Source: Kitasatospora herbaricolor (GTDB lineage Bacteria > Actinomycetota > Actinomycetes > Streptomycetales > Streptomycetaceae). Taken from it: DNA of 64,000 bases. The stretch lies in contig NZ_JAUSVA010000002.1 in NCBI RefSeq assembly GCF_030813695.1, positions 4,154,001 to 4,218,000 on the forward strand, read 5' to 3'. This document shows positions 1 to 8,764 of this stretch, piece after piece. A model generated the notes under the pieces. The model was not told where the DNA came from and ran no database searches. It was given only the letters and a program-made list of their open reading frames with translations. A program made the position numbers and the translations under genes. Positions within the stretch are counted from its first letter, which is position 1. Every line of letters starts with the position of its first letter.

Positions 1-393
1 GGCGAGCCGCTCGGGCACGAAGCCGGGGCCGTCGACCCGGGCGTGGCAGATGGCGAAGTCCTGGACCACACAGACGGACTGCGGGCAGCTCGCGGTCTGC
101 TCGCGGTGGGCGAACTCCAGCAGGTCCACCGCCTCGGGCAGCGCCTGCTCGCCCTGGTGGCGCTTGTTCAGCAGGTTCTGCATCCGCCAGTGCCGCAGGT
201 AGACCTCGACCCAGGGCAGGTCCAGGGCCCGCGCGGCGGCGACCGCCTCCGGGAACACCGCGTCCAGCTGGTCGTTGCGGCCCTCGTTGGCGTGGCCGGG
301 GAGTTCGTAGATGGCCTCGGCGAGTCGGTGGTGGCCGGCCTCGGCGAGCTGCTGGTGGGCGTCGTGGACCCAGGCCCAGATGTCGGTGCTCAT
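1..393 (-). CDS. hypothetical protein, helical-repeat-like (3' end cut by window edge)
   Basis: The ATG at 391-393 opens a frame that stays open to base 1, giving 131 codons of the N-terminus. The protein starts MSTDIWAWVHDAHQQLAEAG and is rich in Ala, Leu, His and Glu with aromatic residues at helical spacing, as in TPR-like proteins. No catalytic motif is visible in the part seen. It lies 149 bp downstream of the HSP90-family gene on the same strand and may be co-transcribed with it; a link to chaperone or client recognition is inference. The downstream half is outside the window. Confidence 0.6.
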   Translation of the reverse strand, partial: MSTDIWAWVHDAHQQLAEAGHHRLAEAIYELPGHANEGRNDQLDAVFPEAVAAARALDLPWVEVYLRHWRMQNLLNKRHQGEQALPEAVDLLEFAHREQTASCPQSVCVVQDFAICHARVDGPGFVPERLA

Positions 394-467
394 GCGGTCT
401 CCCCCTGCGGGTGGTGCTGTGCGGTGCTGACGGGTGCGCTGCTGACGGTCGGACGGACGGCCGGCGG

Positions 468-512
468 GTGTGCGGGCGACGGGTGCGCGGGCGACGGGTG
501 CGCGGGCGGCGG
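468..512. repeat. 15-bp tandem repeat, 3 copies
   Basis: Three consecutive 15-bp units (GTGTGCGGGCGACGG, then GTGCGCGGGCGACGG, then GTGCGCGGGCGGCGG) lie in the short gap between the HSP90-family gene and the truncated gene at the left edge. The units differ at one or two positions. No function is evident. Confidence 0.75.
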
Positions 513-542
513 ACGGGCGGGGCACGGCCGGGCGGTGCGCGC

Positions 543-2486
543 TCAGGCTCCCGCCCCCTGGTCCGGCCCGCTGCGCGGGGCGCCGGGAAGCGTGTCGGGG
601 AGCGTGTCCGGGACGGCGGGCAGGCCCGCGGGCAGAGCCGCCGTCAGGGCCGAGACGGCGGTGCCGATCCCGGCCAGGGCGGCGGTGAGGTCCCCCGCGG
701 GCGAGGCGCCGGACGGACCGGACGCCGCCATGATCACCTTGAGCGAGCGGAGCAGGCCGGCCGCCGTGGCGGCGCCGGTGTGCCCGGCGCGGTAGGCGGT
801 GAGCAGGTCCTGGACGGCGGGCGCCGCCAGGTTGAGGTACAGCCGGGCCTTCACCTCGCCGCCGGTGCGGGCGGTGAACGCCCGGGCGAGCCGCAGCGCG
901 GCGGACGGGATCCGGGCGTCCGCCTGGTCGTCCTCGATCCTGGCCTTGAGCTCCGCCTCCCGGTCGGGCACCAGGACGAGCGGCAGGCCGGGCGGCTCGA
1001 ACCGGGCCGGCACCAGCTGCTCGCCGTCGTCCGCGAGGGCCGCGGCCAGCCAGGCCCGCTCCTCGGCGGGCAGCGGGCGCTCGGGGTCGCGGAACAGCTC
1101 CCGGTTGCCGTGCTCGCTGCCGAGTTCGACGATCCGGCAGTCCCGCAGCTGCGCGTAGCGGCGCAGGAACGGCAGCACCGCGTACCGGTCGCCGCGCGCG
1201 ATCGGGACCTGCATCGCGCGGTACAGCATCTCCTCGAAGCCGCCGCCGCTGCCGAGCGCGATGTGCACCGCGCCGCCGCCTGCCGCCCGCAGCGCGCCCG
1301 CCGTCAGGTCGCCCTGCGAGGTCGGGACGGGTACGTCGTCGGCGAGCAGGGTGAACAGCCGGTCGTCGCAGAGCGCCGCACCGAGCAGGTCCTGGCCGTG
1401 CCGGGCGAGGATCCGACGCCAGGCCGCGGGCCGCAGCCGGGCGGTCTCGTACAGCCCGTCGACGATGGCGTCGGTGAGGGCCTGCTGGAGCGCCCGGTAG
1501 TGCTCGTCGCGCTGGAGGTCCTCGCGGCTGGCGGTGGGGGTGAGCCGGTTGGACTCGACGACGCCGCCGACGAAGCCGGCCCAGCCGGGCAGCAGGTCGC
1601 GGGCGTCCTCGGAGAGCAGCATGCCGCGCAGGTAGACGGCGAGGTCGCGGTTGTCGCTGCTGCCGTAGGTGCCGCCGTCCTGGACCCAGAGCAGGCCGAC
1701 CGCGTCGGTACCGCCGGCCGCCGGCCCCACCGGGAAGGCGGCGAGCGGCTCGAAGCGCCGGCCGAAGGCGGTGGCGAAGCGCATCCGGGCCGCGTACGGG
1801 TCGCCCTCCGGCTCCTCGCGCCAGGGCACCGGCACGTCGTTGACCGGCCGCTCGTCGTCCCCGACGAAGACCGGGACGCTCAGCAGGACGCAGTACCGGC
1901 CGAGCACCTCGCGCAGCGCCTGCTCGTCGGCCAGGTGGGCGTGCTCGGCCTTGAGGGTCAGCTCGACCACGCTGCCGGGGGCGCGTCGGGCGGCGACCGG
2001 CTCGACGCTGTACTGCTCGCCGCCGCGGCTGCGGTAGCGGTGGCCCAGGGCGGGCTCGCGGTGCGAGGTGGTGGTGACGGTGACCTCGTCGGCGATCGAG
2101 AAGGCCGAGAGGAAGCCCAGGCCGAACGCGCCGATCAGCTCGTCGTTCCCGGTGACCTCGCGCAGCAGCCGGGTGTAGCCGGTGCCGACGGTGGCGAGGT
2201 AGGCGTGGATCTCCGGCTCGGTCAGGCCGGCGCCGGTGTCCGCGATGCTGACGGTCCGCCGGAGCGAGTCGCCGCGGACCCGGATCGTCGGGGTGTGGCC
2301 GCCGTCCGGATCCTCCAGCCGGCGCCGGGTGTGCGAGTCGTGGGCGTTCTGCACGAGTTCGCGCAGGGCGACCAGCGGCGTGGAGTAGAGGTGCGTGGCG
2401 AGGACGCTCACCAGACCGCCGAGGTCGACCTCGGTCGTACGCAGATCCTCGGTGGGCGCGGGGTCGGGGCGGTGGCCTTCAGACAT
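543..2486 (-). CDS. HSP90 family protein (HtpG-like GHKL ATPase)
   Basis: The protein is about 647 aa. Its N-terminal ATPase domain shows the GHKL signatures: LRELVQNAHDS near residue 40 (the Asn/Asp box that coordinates Mg-ATP), SIADTGAGL near 80, and a GAFGLGFLSAF glycine-rich lid near 120. These are typical of the short actinobacterial HSP90-like proteins, which act as cytoplasmic ATP-driven chaperones. The start is the ATG at 2484-2486, because the conserved domain begins soon after; an ATG 39 bp upstream would add an unrelated leader. The C-terminal region is Pro/Ala/Gly-rich. No HAIR (HspR) or CIRCE element is visible upstream. Family assignment is firm; clients are unknown. Confidence 0.9.
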   Translation of the reverse strand: MSEGHRPDPAPTEDLRTTEVDLGGLVSVLATHLYSTPLVALRELVQNAHDSHTRRRLEDPDGGHTPTIRVRGDSLRRTVSIADTGAGLTEPEIHAYLATVGTGYTRLLREVTGNDELIGAFGLGFLSAFSIADEVTVTTTSHREPALGHRYRSRGGEQYSVEPVAARRAPGSVVELTLKAEHAHLADEQALREVLGRYCVLLSVPVFVGDDERPVNDVPVPWREEPEGDPYAARMRFATAFGRRFEPLAAFPVGPAAGGTDAVGLLWVQDGGTYGSSDNRDLAVYLRGMLLSEDARDLLPGWAGFVGGVVESNRLTPTASREDLQRDEHYRALQQALTDAIVDGLYETARLRPAAWRRILARHGQDLLGAALCDDRLFTLLADDVPVPTSQGDLTAGALRAAGGGAVHIALGSGGGFEEMLYRAMQVPIARGDRYAVLPFLRRYAQLRDCRIVELGSEHGNRELFRDPERPLPAEERAWLAAALADDGEQLVPARFEPPGLPLVLVPDREAELKARIEDDQADARIPSAALRLARAFTARTGGEVKARLYLNLAAPAVQDLLTAYRAGHTGAATAAGLLRSLKVIMAASGPSGASPAGDLTAALAGIGTAVSALTAALPAGLPAVPDTLPDTLPGAPRSGPDQGAGA

Positions 2487-2866
2487 GAGGCCCCAGTGTG
2501 CCAGTACGACTATTGCCTGGACCATTCCTTAATCGGACGGCCGTCCGGCGGGAAACCCGGTCGTCAAACCGGGATTGACGCCCCACCGCCCGGAACAGGA
2601 GGTTCGACCGCGTCCCGTTACCCGCCCGCACATCTGAACGGGCCTGCGAACGAGGTGGGTTCATCAATGGACCGGATCCCGGGAACGGCCTCGGGGGTTC
2701 TCCGGTTGTTCCGCCTTTATGACACCATCGGGCGAATTGTGCTCCATTCGGTGGGACCGGGCCGGGCCCTGGTGAATGCTGGACGTGCGACGCCAGGCAA
2801 CGGCGCGTCCCGGGGCGGCCACCCCGCGGGCGCCATTTCTCGCACCGACCCTTCAGGGAGACCATC
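2487..2866. other. 380-bp divergent intergenic region
   Basis: This spacer separates the HSP90-family gene (leftward) from the small secreted protein gene (rightward). It is noticeably less GC-rich than its flanks around 2490-2560 and 2660-2780, as expected for promoters of both genes. No textbook -35/-10 pair or perfect palindrome could be assigned with confidence. Confidence 0.5.
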
Positions 2867-3184
2867 GTGTCCCGCATTCGCGCAGTCGCCGCCGTCACCG
2901 CCCTCGGGGCCTTCCTCCTCGCGGGCATCGGCACCGCCCAGGCCGACAACGGCGCCGGCTCCGAGAACCACTCCAACGGCAGCGTCGTCAGCAGCGTCGG
3001 GTCCGGCAACGTCGTGGGCGGCGTCCACGGCAACGCCGACGGATCCCAGCAGTCGGCCACCGGCTCGGGCGGCGGCAACCAGAACAACTCCGCCGGCGTG
3101 GCGGGCAACGCCGGCGCCGTCGGCGCCTTGCAGGGCAACGGCGGCCTGGCGGCCAAGGTCTACTACCCCTTCGTCCTCTACTAG
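2867..3184 (+). CDS. small secreted Gly/Asn/Ser-rich protein
   Basis: The 105-aa product begins with a Sec signal peptide (MSRIRAVAAVTALGAFLLAG) ending at a likely AQA cleavage site near residue 26. The mature part is low-complexity Gly, Asn, Ser and Val, including GSGNVVGGVHGN, GSGGGNQNN and AGNAGAVGALQGNGG, and ends in a hydrophobic aromatic tail (VYYPFVLY). The GTG start has an AGGGAG ribosome site about 8 bp upstream. Size, signal peptide and composition recall surface-active secreted proteins of streptomycetes, but the chaplin and rodlin consensus motifs are absent. Function is not recognised. Confidence 0.75.
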   Translation: MSRIRAVAAVTALGAFLLAGIGTAQADNGAGSENHSNGSVVSSVGSGNVVGGVHGNADGSQQSATGSGGGNQNNSAGVAGNAGAVGALQGNGGLAAKVYYPFVLY

Positions 3185-3360
3185 GCCGGGGCGGAGCGGT
3201 CCCGTCGGCGCACCCGTCGGCGCACCCGCCGGCGGGGCCGCCCGGGGCGGGGTGCCCGTCCCGCCGGCGCGGGGGCGGGCGCCCGGCCCGTCGGCATCGG
3301 CGGCCCCCCGATCGCCGGATGCCGTTCCCCGATGGCCGGATGCCGGTCGCCGGGTGCCGC

Positions 3361-4551
3361 TCAGAGGCCGAGCACGGCCCGGGCCATCCGCTCCAGGCAG
3401 TCCCCGAGGTCCGCCCGCTCGCTGTGCGGGCGGTTCCGGACACCGTCGTTGACCAGAGCGAACATCGAGTGCACCCGGATCCGGGCCTCCGCGGCGTCGT
3501 ACTCCGGGCGGACCTGCCGCAGCAGCCCGACCCAGGTCCGCAGGAAGTCCCGGCGGAATTCCACGGCCGTCCTGCGGTCGGGCGGGGCCAGCCGCTCGGT
3601 CTCGCTCAGCATGGCGCCCAGGTAGTGGCTGTGACGGCGGGCGAAGCCGATGTACGCCCGCAGGCCGGCCGCCAGCGCCGCGTCCGCCCGGGCCGCGCCG
3701 GTGACCGCGGCCTCGGTCTCCTGCCGGAGCCGCTCCCGGCCGCGCACCAGCGAGGCGGCGAGCAGCGCGGCCTTGCTGTCGAAGTGGTGGTAGACGCTCG
3801 GCCCGGACATCCCGACCGCCGCGCCGAGCTGATCGGTGCTCACGTTGTCGAACCCGCGCTCGTGGAACAGCCGCACGGCGGCCACGAGCAGTTCCTCACG
3901 CCGCTGCCCCGGCCGGGCCGCCCCCGGGTCGGCGAGGACCGTCGGCTCCACCCGGGCGCCGACGAGCGGGACGGCCAGCAGGGCCGCCCCGATGTCCCGC
4001 AGCAGCCGCTCGAAGCGCCGGCGCGGCGGCGTGAAGCCGTGGTGGGACAGGCCGCCGTAGACCGAGAGCGCCGACCAGCAGAGCAGTTCCGCGTCCGCCT
4101 GCGGGAGGTCGGGCCGGTCGGCGCGCAGGACGCCGGCCATCAGCCGTACGTCGGCGCGCAGTTCGCGGCGCAGCCGGGCCCGCTGGCCCGGCGGGAGCAG
4201 CCGGGCGTCGCGCTGCCAGAGGGTGCCGAGCGGGCGGTGGTCGATCGCCACGGTGCTGAGCGCGGCGCAGAGTTCCGCCGTTCCGCGGGCCGGGGCGAGG
4301 GCCTCGGCGAGGGCGTCCAGGCCGGATCCGACCACCTGGTGGAGCAGTTCGGGCTTTCCCCGGAAGTGCCGGTAGAGGGCGGGCGCGGTGATGCCGAGGC
4401 CGCCCGCGACCTCCGCCATGGTGACCTGGTGGTAGCCGCCGCGGTGGAACAGGTCCGCCGCGAGGAGCAGGATCTGCGCCCGGCGTCCGGCCGGTCGGCT
4501 GCTGCCGCCGCCGGGGCGCACCCGCCGGGTCCCCGCCACCGCGCCCTCCAC
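3361..4551 (-). CDS. tandem-domain TetR/AcrR family regulator
   Basis: This protein has two complete TetR DNA-binding domains in one chain. The first (AADLFHRGGYHQVTMAEVAG then ALYRHFRGKPELL) starts near the N-terminus, and the second (AVRLFHERGFDNVSTDQLG then SVYHHFDSKAALL) near mid-protein, each followed by a helical C-terminal region. TetR proteins usually have one such domain and act as dimers; a fused pair may bind as a pseudo-dimer. The start is uncertain: the frame is open to a TTG at 4656 and several GTGs exist. The GTG at 4551 is used here because upstream codons overlap a TAGGCT -10-like element (minus strand, 4647-4652). The gene is divergent from the acyl-CoA dehydrogenase gene, a likely target by position. 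Confidence 0.85.
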   Translation of the reverse strand: MEGAVAGTRRVRPGGGSSRPAGRRAQILLLAADLFHRGGYHQVTMAEVAGGLGITAPALYRHFRGKPELLHQVVGSGLDALAEALAPARGTAELCAALSTVAIDHRPLGTLWQRDARLLPPGQRARLRRELRADVRLMAGVLRADRPDLPQADAELLCWSALSVYGGLSHHGFTPPRRRFERLLRDIGAALLAVPLVGARVEPTVLADPGAARPGQRREELLVAAVRLFHERGFDNVSTDQLGAAVGMSGPSVYHHFDSKAALLAASLVRGRERLRQETEAAVTGAARADAALAAGLRAYIGFARRHSHYLGAMLSETERLAPPDRRTAVEFRRDFLRTWVGLLRQVRPEYDAAEARIRVHSMFALVNDGVRNRPHSERADLGDCLERMARAVLGL

Positions 4552-4729
4552 CCGCTCGCCCACCCGCTCGCCCACCCGGCCGCAGCCGCGGCCCTGCCGC
4601 CCGCGGCGCACGCTCCGCCGCACGGTGCCCGCCGAGCCCGGCCGGCAGCCTAGCAAGGATTCACTTGACGACGGATCGTCCCAGGTGAACCGTCCATCGG
4701 CGGCCTGCGGGAATCCCCGGTGACAGCTC

Positions 4730-4758
4730 TGGACAGCGGAAGCTACCCGCGATTAACT
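4730..4758 (+). promoter_or_regulatory. candidate promoter of the acyl-CoA dehydrogenase gene
   Basis: TGGACA (4730-4735) and TTAACT (4753-4758) are separated by 17 bp in the divergent spacer, about 70 bp upstream of the GTG start. This fits a housekeeping sigma promoter. It is a by-eye assignment and the -10 match is only moderate. Confidence 0.35.
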
Positions 4759-4829
4759 TGTGCCGCGATCCTCCTGGCCGCCGCGCGCGCCAGGCCCCCC
4801 GCTGGAGCACCACCGAAGGGAGCGCCACC

Positions 4830-5987
4830 GTGCGCCGCACCGTGTTCAACGAGGACCACGAGGCCTTCCGGGAGACCATCCGGGACTTCATCGCCAAGGA
4901 GGTCGTCCCGGTCTACGAGAGCTGGGAGGCCGAGGGCCACCCGCCGCGCGACTTCTACCGCAAGCTCGGCGCGCTCGGCGTCTACGGCATCGAGGTGCCC
5001 GAGGAGTACGGCGGCGCGGGCGAGACCGGCTTCAAGTACCAGGCGGTGGTCAGCGAGGAGTGCGCCCGGGCGGGTGTGACCTTCGGGTCCTCCGGCGTGC
5101 ACACCGGCCTGGTGCTGCCGTACCTGATGGAGTACGCCGACGAGGAGCAGAAGCGGCGCTGGCTGCCCGGCTTCGTCTCCGGCGACATCATGACGGCGAT
5201 CGCGATGACCGAGCCGGGCGCCGGCTCCGACCTCGCGGGCATCACCACCACGGCCAGGCTGTCCGAGGACGGCACCCACTACGTGCTGAACGGCGCCAAG
5301 ACCTTCATCACCGGCGGGGTCCTCGCCGACCTGGTCCTGGTGGTCTGCCGCACCGCGCCGTACGACCCGGCCGACCGCCGGGCGGGCCTGTCGATCCTGT
5401 GCGTGGACACCACCTCCGAGGGCTACGCGGTCGGCCGCAAGCTGCAGAAGATCGGCCTGCGCACCTCCGACACCGCGGAACTCTCCTTCACGGACGTCAA
5501 GGTGCCGGTCGCCGACCTGCTCGGCGAGGAGGGCAAGGCCTTCGCGTACCTGACCCACAACCTGGTGCAGGAGCGGCTGGCGATCGCGGTCGGCGCGTAC
5601 GCCTCGGCCGCCGCGGCCGTGCAGTTCGCCGTCCGGTACGTGAAGGACCGCAAGGTGTTCGGCAAGGCGGTCGCCGAGTTCCAGAACACCAAGTTCACGC
5701 TGGCCGACTGCGAGGCCCAGGTGGTCGCCCAGCAGTCGATGGTGGACCGCGCCCTGGAGCTCTACCAGAACGGCGAACTGACGGTGGCGGACGCCGCCGC
5801 CGCCAAGCTGTTCTGCACCGAGTCGGCCTCCGAGGTGATCGACAAGTGCCTCCAGCTGCACGGTGGTTACGGCTACATCCTGGAGTACCCGATCGCCCGC
5901 CTCTACACCGACAACCGGGTGTTCCGGATCTACGGCGGCACCAGCGAGGTCATGCGCACGATCATCGCGAAGTCGCTCGGCCTGTAG
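4830..5987 (+). CDS. acyl-CoA dehydrogenase
   Basis: The 385-aa product matches the FAD-dependent acyl-CoA dehydrogenase family, which oxidises acyl-CoA to 2-enoyl-CoA and passes electrons to ETF. Seen in order: the N-terminal helical domain; YGGAGETG; the FAD/substrate signature MTAIAMTEPGAGSDLAG near residues 125-145; NGAKTFITGG; and the C-terminal helical domain with FGKAVAEFQNTKF, LQLHGGYGYILEYPIARLYTDN and IYGGTSEVMRTIIAKSLGL. The Gly-Gly-Thr near the C-terminus is usual. The GTG at 4830 has GAAGGGAG 8 bp upstream; the upstream ATG lacks such a site. The gene is followed by an acyl ligase and is opposite a TetR regulator, consistent with a regulated acid-degradation unit. Confidence 0.93.
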   Translation: MRRTVFNEDHEAFRETIRDFIAKEVVPVYESWEAEGHPPRDFYRKLGALGVYGIEVPEEYGGAGETGFKYQAVVSEECARAGVTFGSSGVHTGLVLPYLMEYADEEQKRRWLPGFVSGDIMTAIAMTEPGAGSDLAGITTTARLSEDGTHYVLNGAKTFITGGVLADLVLVVCRTAPYDPADRRAGLSILCVDTTSEGYAVGRKLQKIGLRTSDTAELSFTDVKVPVADLLGEEGKAFAYLTHNLVQERLAIAVGAYASAAAAVQFAVRYVKDRKVFGKAVAEFQNTKFTLADCEAQVVAQQSMVDRALELYQNGELTVADAAAAKLFCTESASEVIDKCLQLHGGYGYILEYPIARLYTDNRVFRIYGGTSEVMRTIIAKSLGL

Positions 5988-6118
5988 CGGCGCACCCGTG
6001 CGGCGGGCCCCCGGTGCCGGGCGGCCTCCCGCCCGGGGGAGCATGGCGGCGGCGGGACGGCCGGTCCCGCCGCCGGCCCGCCCCGGGCCCGGCCGGTCCC
6101 GCAGCATCCGAGGACGTC

Positions 6119-7804
6119 ATGACGAGCGACTCGCTCCGTACGGTCACCCGCGTACAGGCCGCGCTCAGCGCGCCCGGCGGGCCCTTCGCCGTCACCGCGA
6201 CCGCGAACGGCCCGCGGTACACCGGCGGCCCGGCCGGCCTGCGCGACTTCCTCGACTCCACCCGGGCGCACGGCGAGCGTCCCTTCCTGGTCACCGCCGG
6301 CGGCGCCCTCGGCTACGCCGAGCACCACGCCCGGGCCACCGCCCTCGCCCACCACCTGCTGGACGCGTACGGCCTGCGGCCCGGGCAGCGGGTGGTGATC
6401 GCGATGCGCAACCTGCCCGAGTGGCAGATCACCTTCTGGGCCGCCCAGGCCGCCGGGCTGGTCGCCGTCCCGCTGAACGCCTGGTGGGAGGGGCCGGAGC
6501 TGGCGTACGCGCTGGACCACTGCGATCCCGCCCTGGTGGTCGCGGACCAGGAACGGGCCGACCGGATGCGGCCGTGGTTCGCCGGCCGGGCCGGGGCCGG
6601 CCCGCGGCTGCTGACCGTCGGCGACCGCCCGCGTCCCGGCGCCGACCGCTTCGAGGAGCTGCCCGCCCCGGCCCCCGGCCGAGCCCTGCCCGACGTCCCG
6701 CTCGATCCCGACGGCGACGCCACCCTGATCTACACCTCGGGCACCACCGGGCGTCCCAAGGCGGTCGCGGCCACCCGTTCGGCCTGGTGCGCGGCCCTGC
6801 TGGGCCCGCGCTTCTTCGCCGCCACCGCGGTGCTGTCCTCCGGCGGCGACCTCGCCGGGGTGCCGCCGCAGACGACCCTGATGACCTATCCGTTCTTCCA
6901 TGTCGCGGCGTTCAGCACGCTGCTGCCGCTGATGGCGAACGGAGGGACGGCCGTGCTGATGCACCGGTGGGACCCGGCCGAGGCGCTTCGGCTGGTCGAC
7001 CGGCACCGGGTGACGATGTTCGTGGGCGTGCCCACCACCGCGCTGGGCCTGCTGGACGCCGCCGACCGGGCCGGGGCCGGGCTCCCCTCGCTGCGGGTGC
7101 TGAGCACCGGCGGCGCCGCCGCACCGCCAGGGCTGGCCGCACGGATCACTGCACGGTTCGGCGGCCGGGTGGAGGCCCGCAACGGCTACGGGCTCACCGA
7201 GACCTGCGGCGGCGTGCTCGCCAACCTGGGCGCCCGCTACCGGGAGCACCCGGACAGCGTCGGCCGGCCCTGCCCCGCCGTGGAGGTCCGGATCGCCGGC
7301 CCGGACGGCTCGGCCCTGCCGGACGGCGAGGTCGGTGAGCTGCTGCTGCGCGGGCAGCCGCTGTTCCGGGGCTACGCGGGTGATCCGGAGGCGACCGCGG
7401 CCGCCTTCGGCGACGGCTGGTTCCGCACCGGCGACCTGGCCCGGCTCCGGGACGGCGAGGTGTACATCGTCGACCGCCTCAAGGACATGGTGGTCCGGGG
7501 CGGCGAGAACGTGTACTGCGTCGAGGTGGAGGGCGTGCTCTGCGACCATCCGGCGGTGGCGGACGCCGCCGTGGTCGGCGTGCCGCACCCGCTGCTCGGC
7601 GAGGAGGTCGCGGCGGTGGTCGTGCTGCGCACCGGCGCTGAGCCCGACCGGGACGGGCTGCGCTCGCACGTCGCCGGGCGGCTGGCCGCCTTCAAGGTGC
7701 CCGCCCACCTGGTGTTCCACCCGGGGCCGCTGCCGCGCAACCCGACCGGGAAGCTGGTGAAGCCGGCCCTGCGTGAGCAGGTCGCGGCCCTGCTGCCGGG
7801 CTGA
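6119..7804 (+). CDS. AMP-dependent fatty-acid/acyl-CoA ligase
   Basis: The 561-aa product is a member of the ANL adenylating family (acid + ATP + CoA to acyl-CoA). It shows the P-loop LIYTSGTTGRPKAV near residues 203-216, NGYGLTETCGG near 358, GWFRTGDLARL near 434, the hinge DRLKDMVVRGGENVYCVEVE near 452-471, and the catalytic lysine motif NPTGKLVKPAL near the C-terminus. The ATG at 6119 follows an AGGACGTC spacer. It starts 131 bp after the acyl-CoA dehydrogenase on the same strand, so it probably supplies the CoA thioester that enzyme oxidises. Chain-length preference cannot be read from the sequence. Confidence 0.92.
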   Translation: MTSDSLRTVTRVQAALSAPGGPFAVTATANGPRYTGGPAGLRDFLDSTRAHGERPFLVTAGGALGYAEHHARATALAHHLLDAYGLRPGQRVVIAMRNLPEWQITFWAAQAAGLVAVPLNAWWEGPELAYALDHCDPALVVADQERADRMRPWFAGRAGAGPRLLTVGDRPRPGADRFEELPAPAPGRALPDVPLDPDGDATLIYTSGTTGRPKAVAATRSAWCAALLGPRFFAATAVLSSGGDLAGVPPQTTLMTYPFFHVAAFSTLLPLMANGGTAVLMHRWDPAEALRLVDRHRVTMFVGVPTTALGLLDAADRAGAGLPSLRVLSTGGAAAPPGLAARITARFGGRVEARNGYGLTETCGGVLANLGARYREHPDSVGRPCPAVEVRIAGPDGSALPDGEVGELLLRGQPLFRGYAGDPEATAAAFGDGWFRTGDLARLRDGEVYIVDRLKDMVVRGGENVYCVEVEGVLCDHPAVADAAVVGVPHPLLGEEVAAVVVLRTGAEPDRDGLRSHVAGRLAAFKVPAHLVFHPGPLPRNPTGKLVKPALREQVAALLPG

Positions 7805-7859
7805 CCGCGCCGGACGGACCGCCCCGGACGCACCGGCCGGAGGCCGGGGTACGGCGGCG

Positions 7860-7886
7860 GCCGCCCCGGCGGACTGCCGGGGCGGC
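7860..7886. terminator. hairpin terminator after the acyl ligase
   Basis: GCCGCCCCGGC (7860-7870) and GCCGGGGCGGC (7876-7886) form a perfect 11-bp stem with a 5-nt loop between convergent genes. There is no T tract, as is common in streptomycete terminators. Confidence 0.6.
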
Positions 7887-7943
7887 ACGGGCCGGCGAAC
7901 CGTACGGGGACGGCGGGCCCGGGGGCCGGGCCGCCCCGGGCGG

Positions 7944-8207
7944 TCAGTTCGACGAGCCCTGCTGCGCGCGCCAGACTTCCCAGCCCGCCATCGAGGCGGC
8001 CTTGGCGTCTTGCAGCTTGCGGCTCGCCAGCTGGGACGGCGGGGTGTCCAACTGCCGCACCCAACTGCGCCCGGCGGAAGCGATGGACACGCTCACCATC
8101 ACGGCACCGGCCAGGCCGAGGACGGCCCCGACACCGGTGAGCACCACACCGCCGACCAGCAGGCCGCGGTTGAGCTGGATTCCACTGAGGACATTCTGAT
8201 TCGCCAT
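7944..8207 (-). CDS. small membrane protein of unknown function
   Basis: This is an 87-aa protein (MANQNVLSGIQLNRGLLVGG...) with one or two closely spaced hydrophobic segments in its first half (GLLVGGVVLTGVGAVLGLAG and the following AVMVSVSIA). A polar, amphipathic C-terminal half ends RAQQGSSN. No family was recognised. It sits between the convergent acyl ligase and the divergent cupin gene. Confidence 0.65.
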   Translation of the reverse strand: MANQNVLSGIQLNRGLLVGGVVLTGVGAVLGLAGAVMVSVSIASAGRSWVRQLDTPPSQLASRKLQDAKAASMAGWEVWRAQQGSSN

Positions 8208-8431
8208 GGGTCCACCATCCGTGAGCCCGTCCGCCCCCGCATCCCGGACAGGCCCGGGCCGCGCGGAATTGCTCCGACCGGGTCCCCGGCCCGCCCGGCG
8301 GGCGGCGCGAAGGACGGCGCGGCGGTGGGCGCGGCGGTGGGCGTCACGGCCGTGCGCCGGCCGCGCCCGGCATGCGGATCCCGCCCGGTCGGCCCTAGGG
8401 TCGCGGACGGGGGCCCTTCCAGGAGGACGTC

Positions 8432-8749
8432 ATGGACGATCTCGTACAGCTCGCCGACGAACAGGCCGCCAAGGCCGCCGCCAGCGCGCACGGCCGCAGC
8501 GCCCACCTGCTGGTCCACGACGGGGTGCTGCGCCAGACGGTGATCGCGCTCACCGCCGGCACCGCCCTGGACGAGCACAACGCGCCGAGCGCCGCGAGCC
8601 TGCAGGTGCTGCGCGGCCGGGTGTCGCTGACCATCGCGGGCCGGCGGCTGGAGCTGTCCACCGGCCAGCTGCACCCGATCCCGCAGGAGCGGCACGGGCT
8701 GCTGGCGCACGTGGACTCGGTCGTCCTGCTGACCGCCGTCACCAACTGA
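8432..8749 (+). CDS. cupin-domain protein
   Basis: The 105-aa protein has a single small beta-barrel cupin. HLLVHDGVLRQTVIALTAG, LDEHNAPSAASLQVLRGRVSL and LHPIPQERHGLLAHVDSVVL match the two cupin motifs, with a reduced metal-ligand set (His in DEHN, His in ERHG). The ATG has AGGAGGAC 5-11 bp upstream. Such stand-alone cupins bind metals or small ligands; the substrate cannot be inferred. Confidence 0.8.
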   Translation: MDDLVQLADEQAAKAAASAHGRSAHLLVHDGVLRQTVIALTAGTALDEHNAPSAASLQVLRGRVSLTIAGRRLELSTGQLHPIPQERHGLLAHVDSVVLLTAVTN

Positions 8750-8764
8750 CCCGGCGGAGAGAAC

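Noticed and set aside
411..3452. A 1013-codon open frame on the + strand
   Set aside because: It is antisense to the HSP90-family gene and also crosses a real promoter region. It is a high-GC shadow with low-complexity Gly/Arg/Ala composition.
5930..7888. A long minus-strand frame opposite the acyl ligase
   Set aside because: No domain signature and composition typical of a shadow frame; the ligase on the + strand has every family motif.
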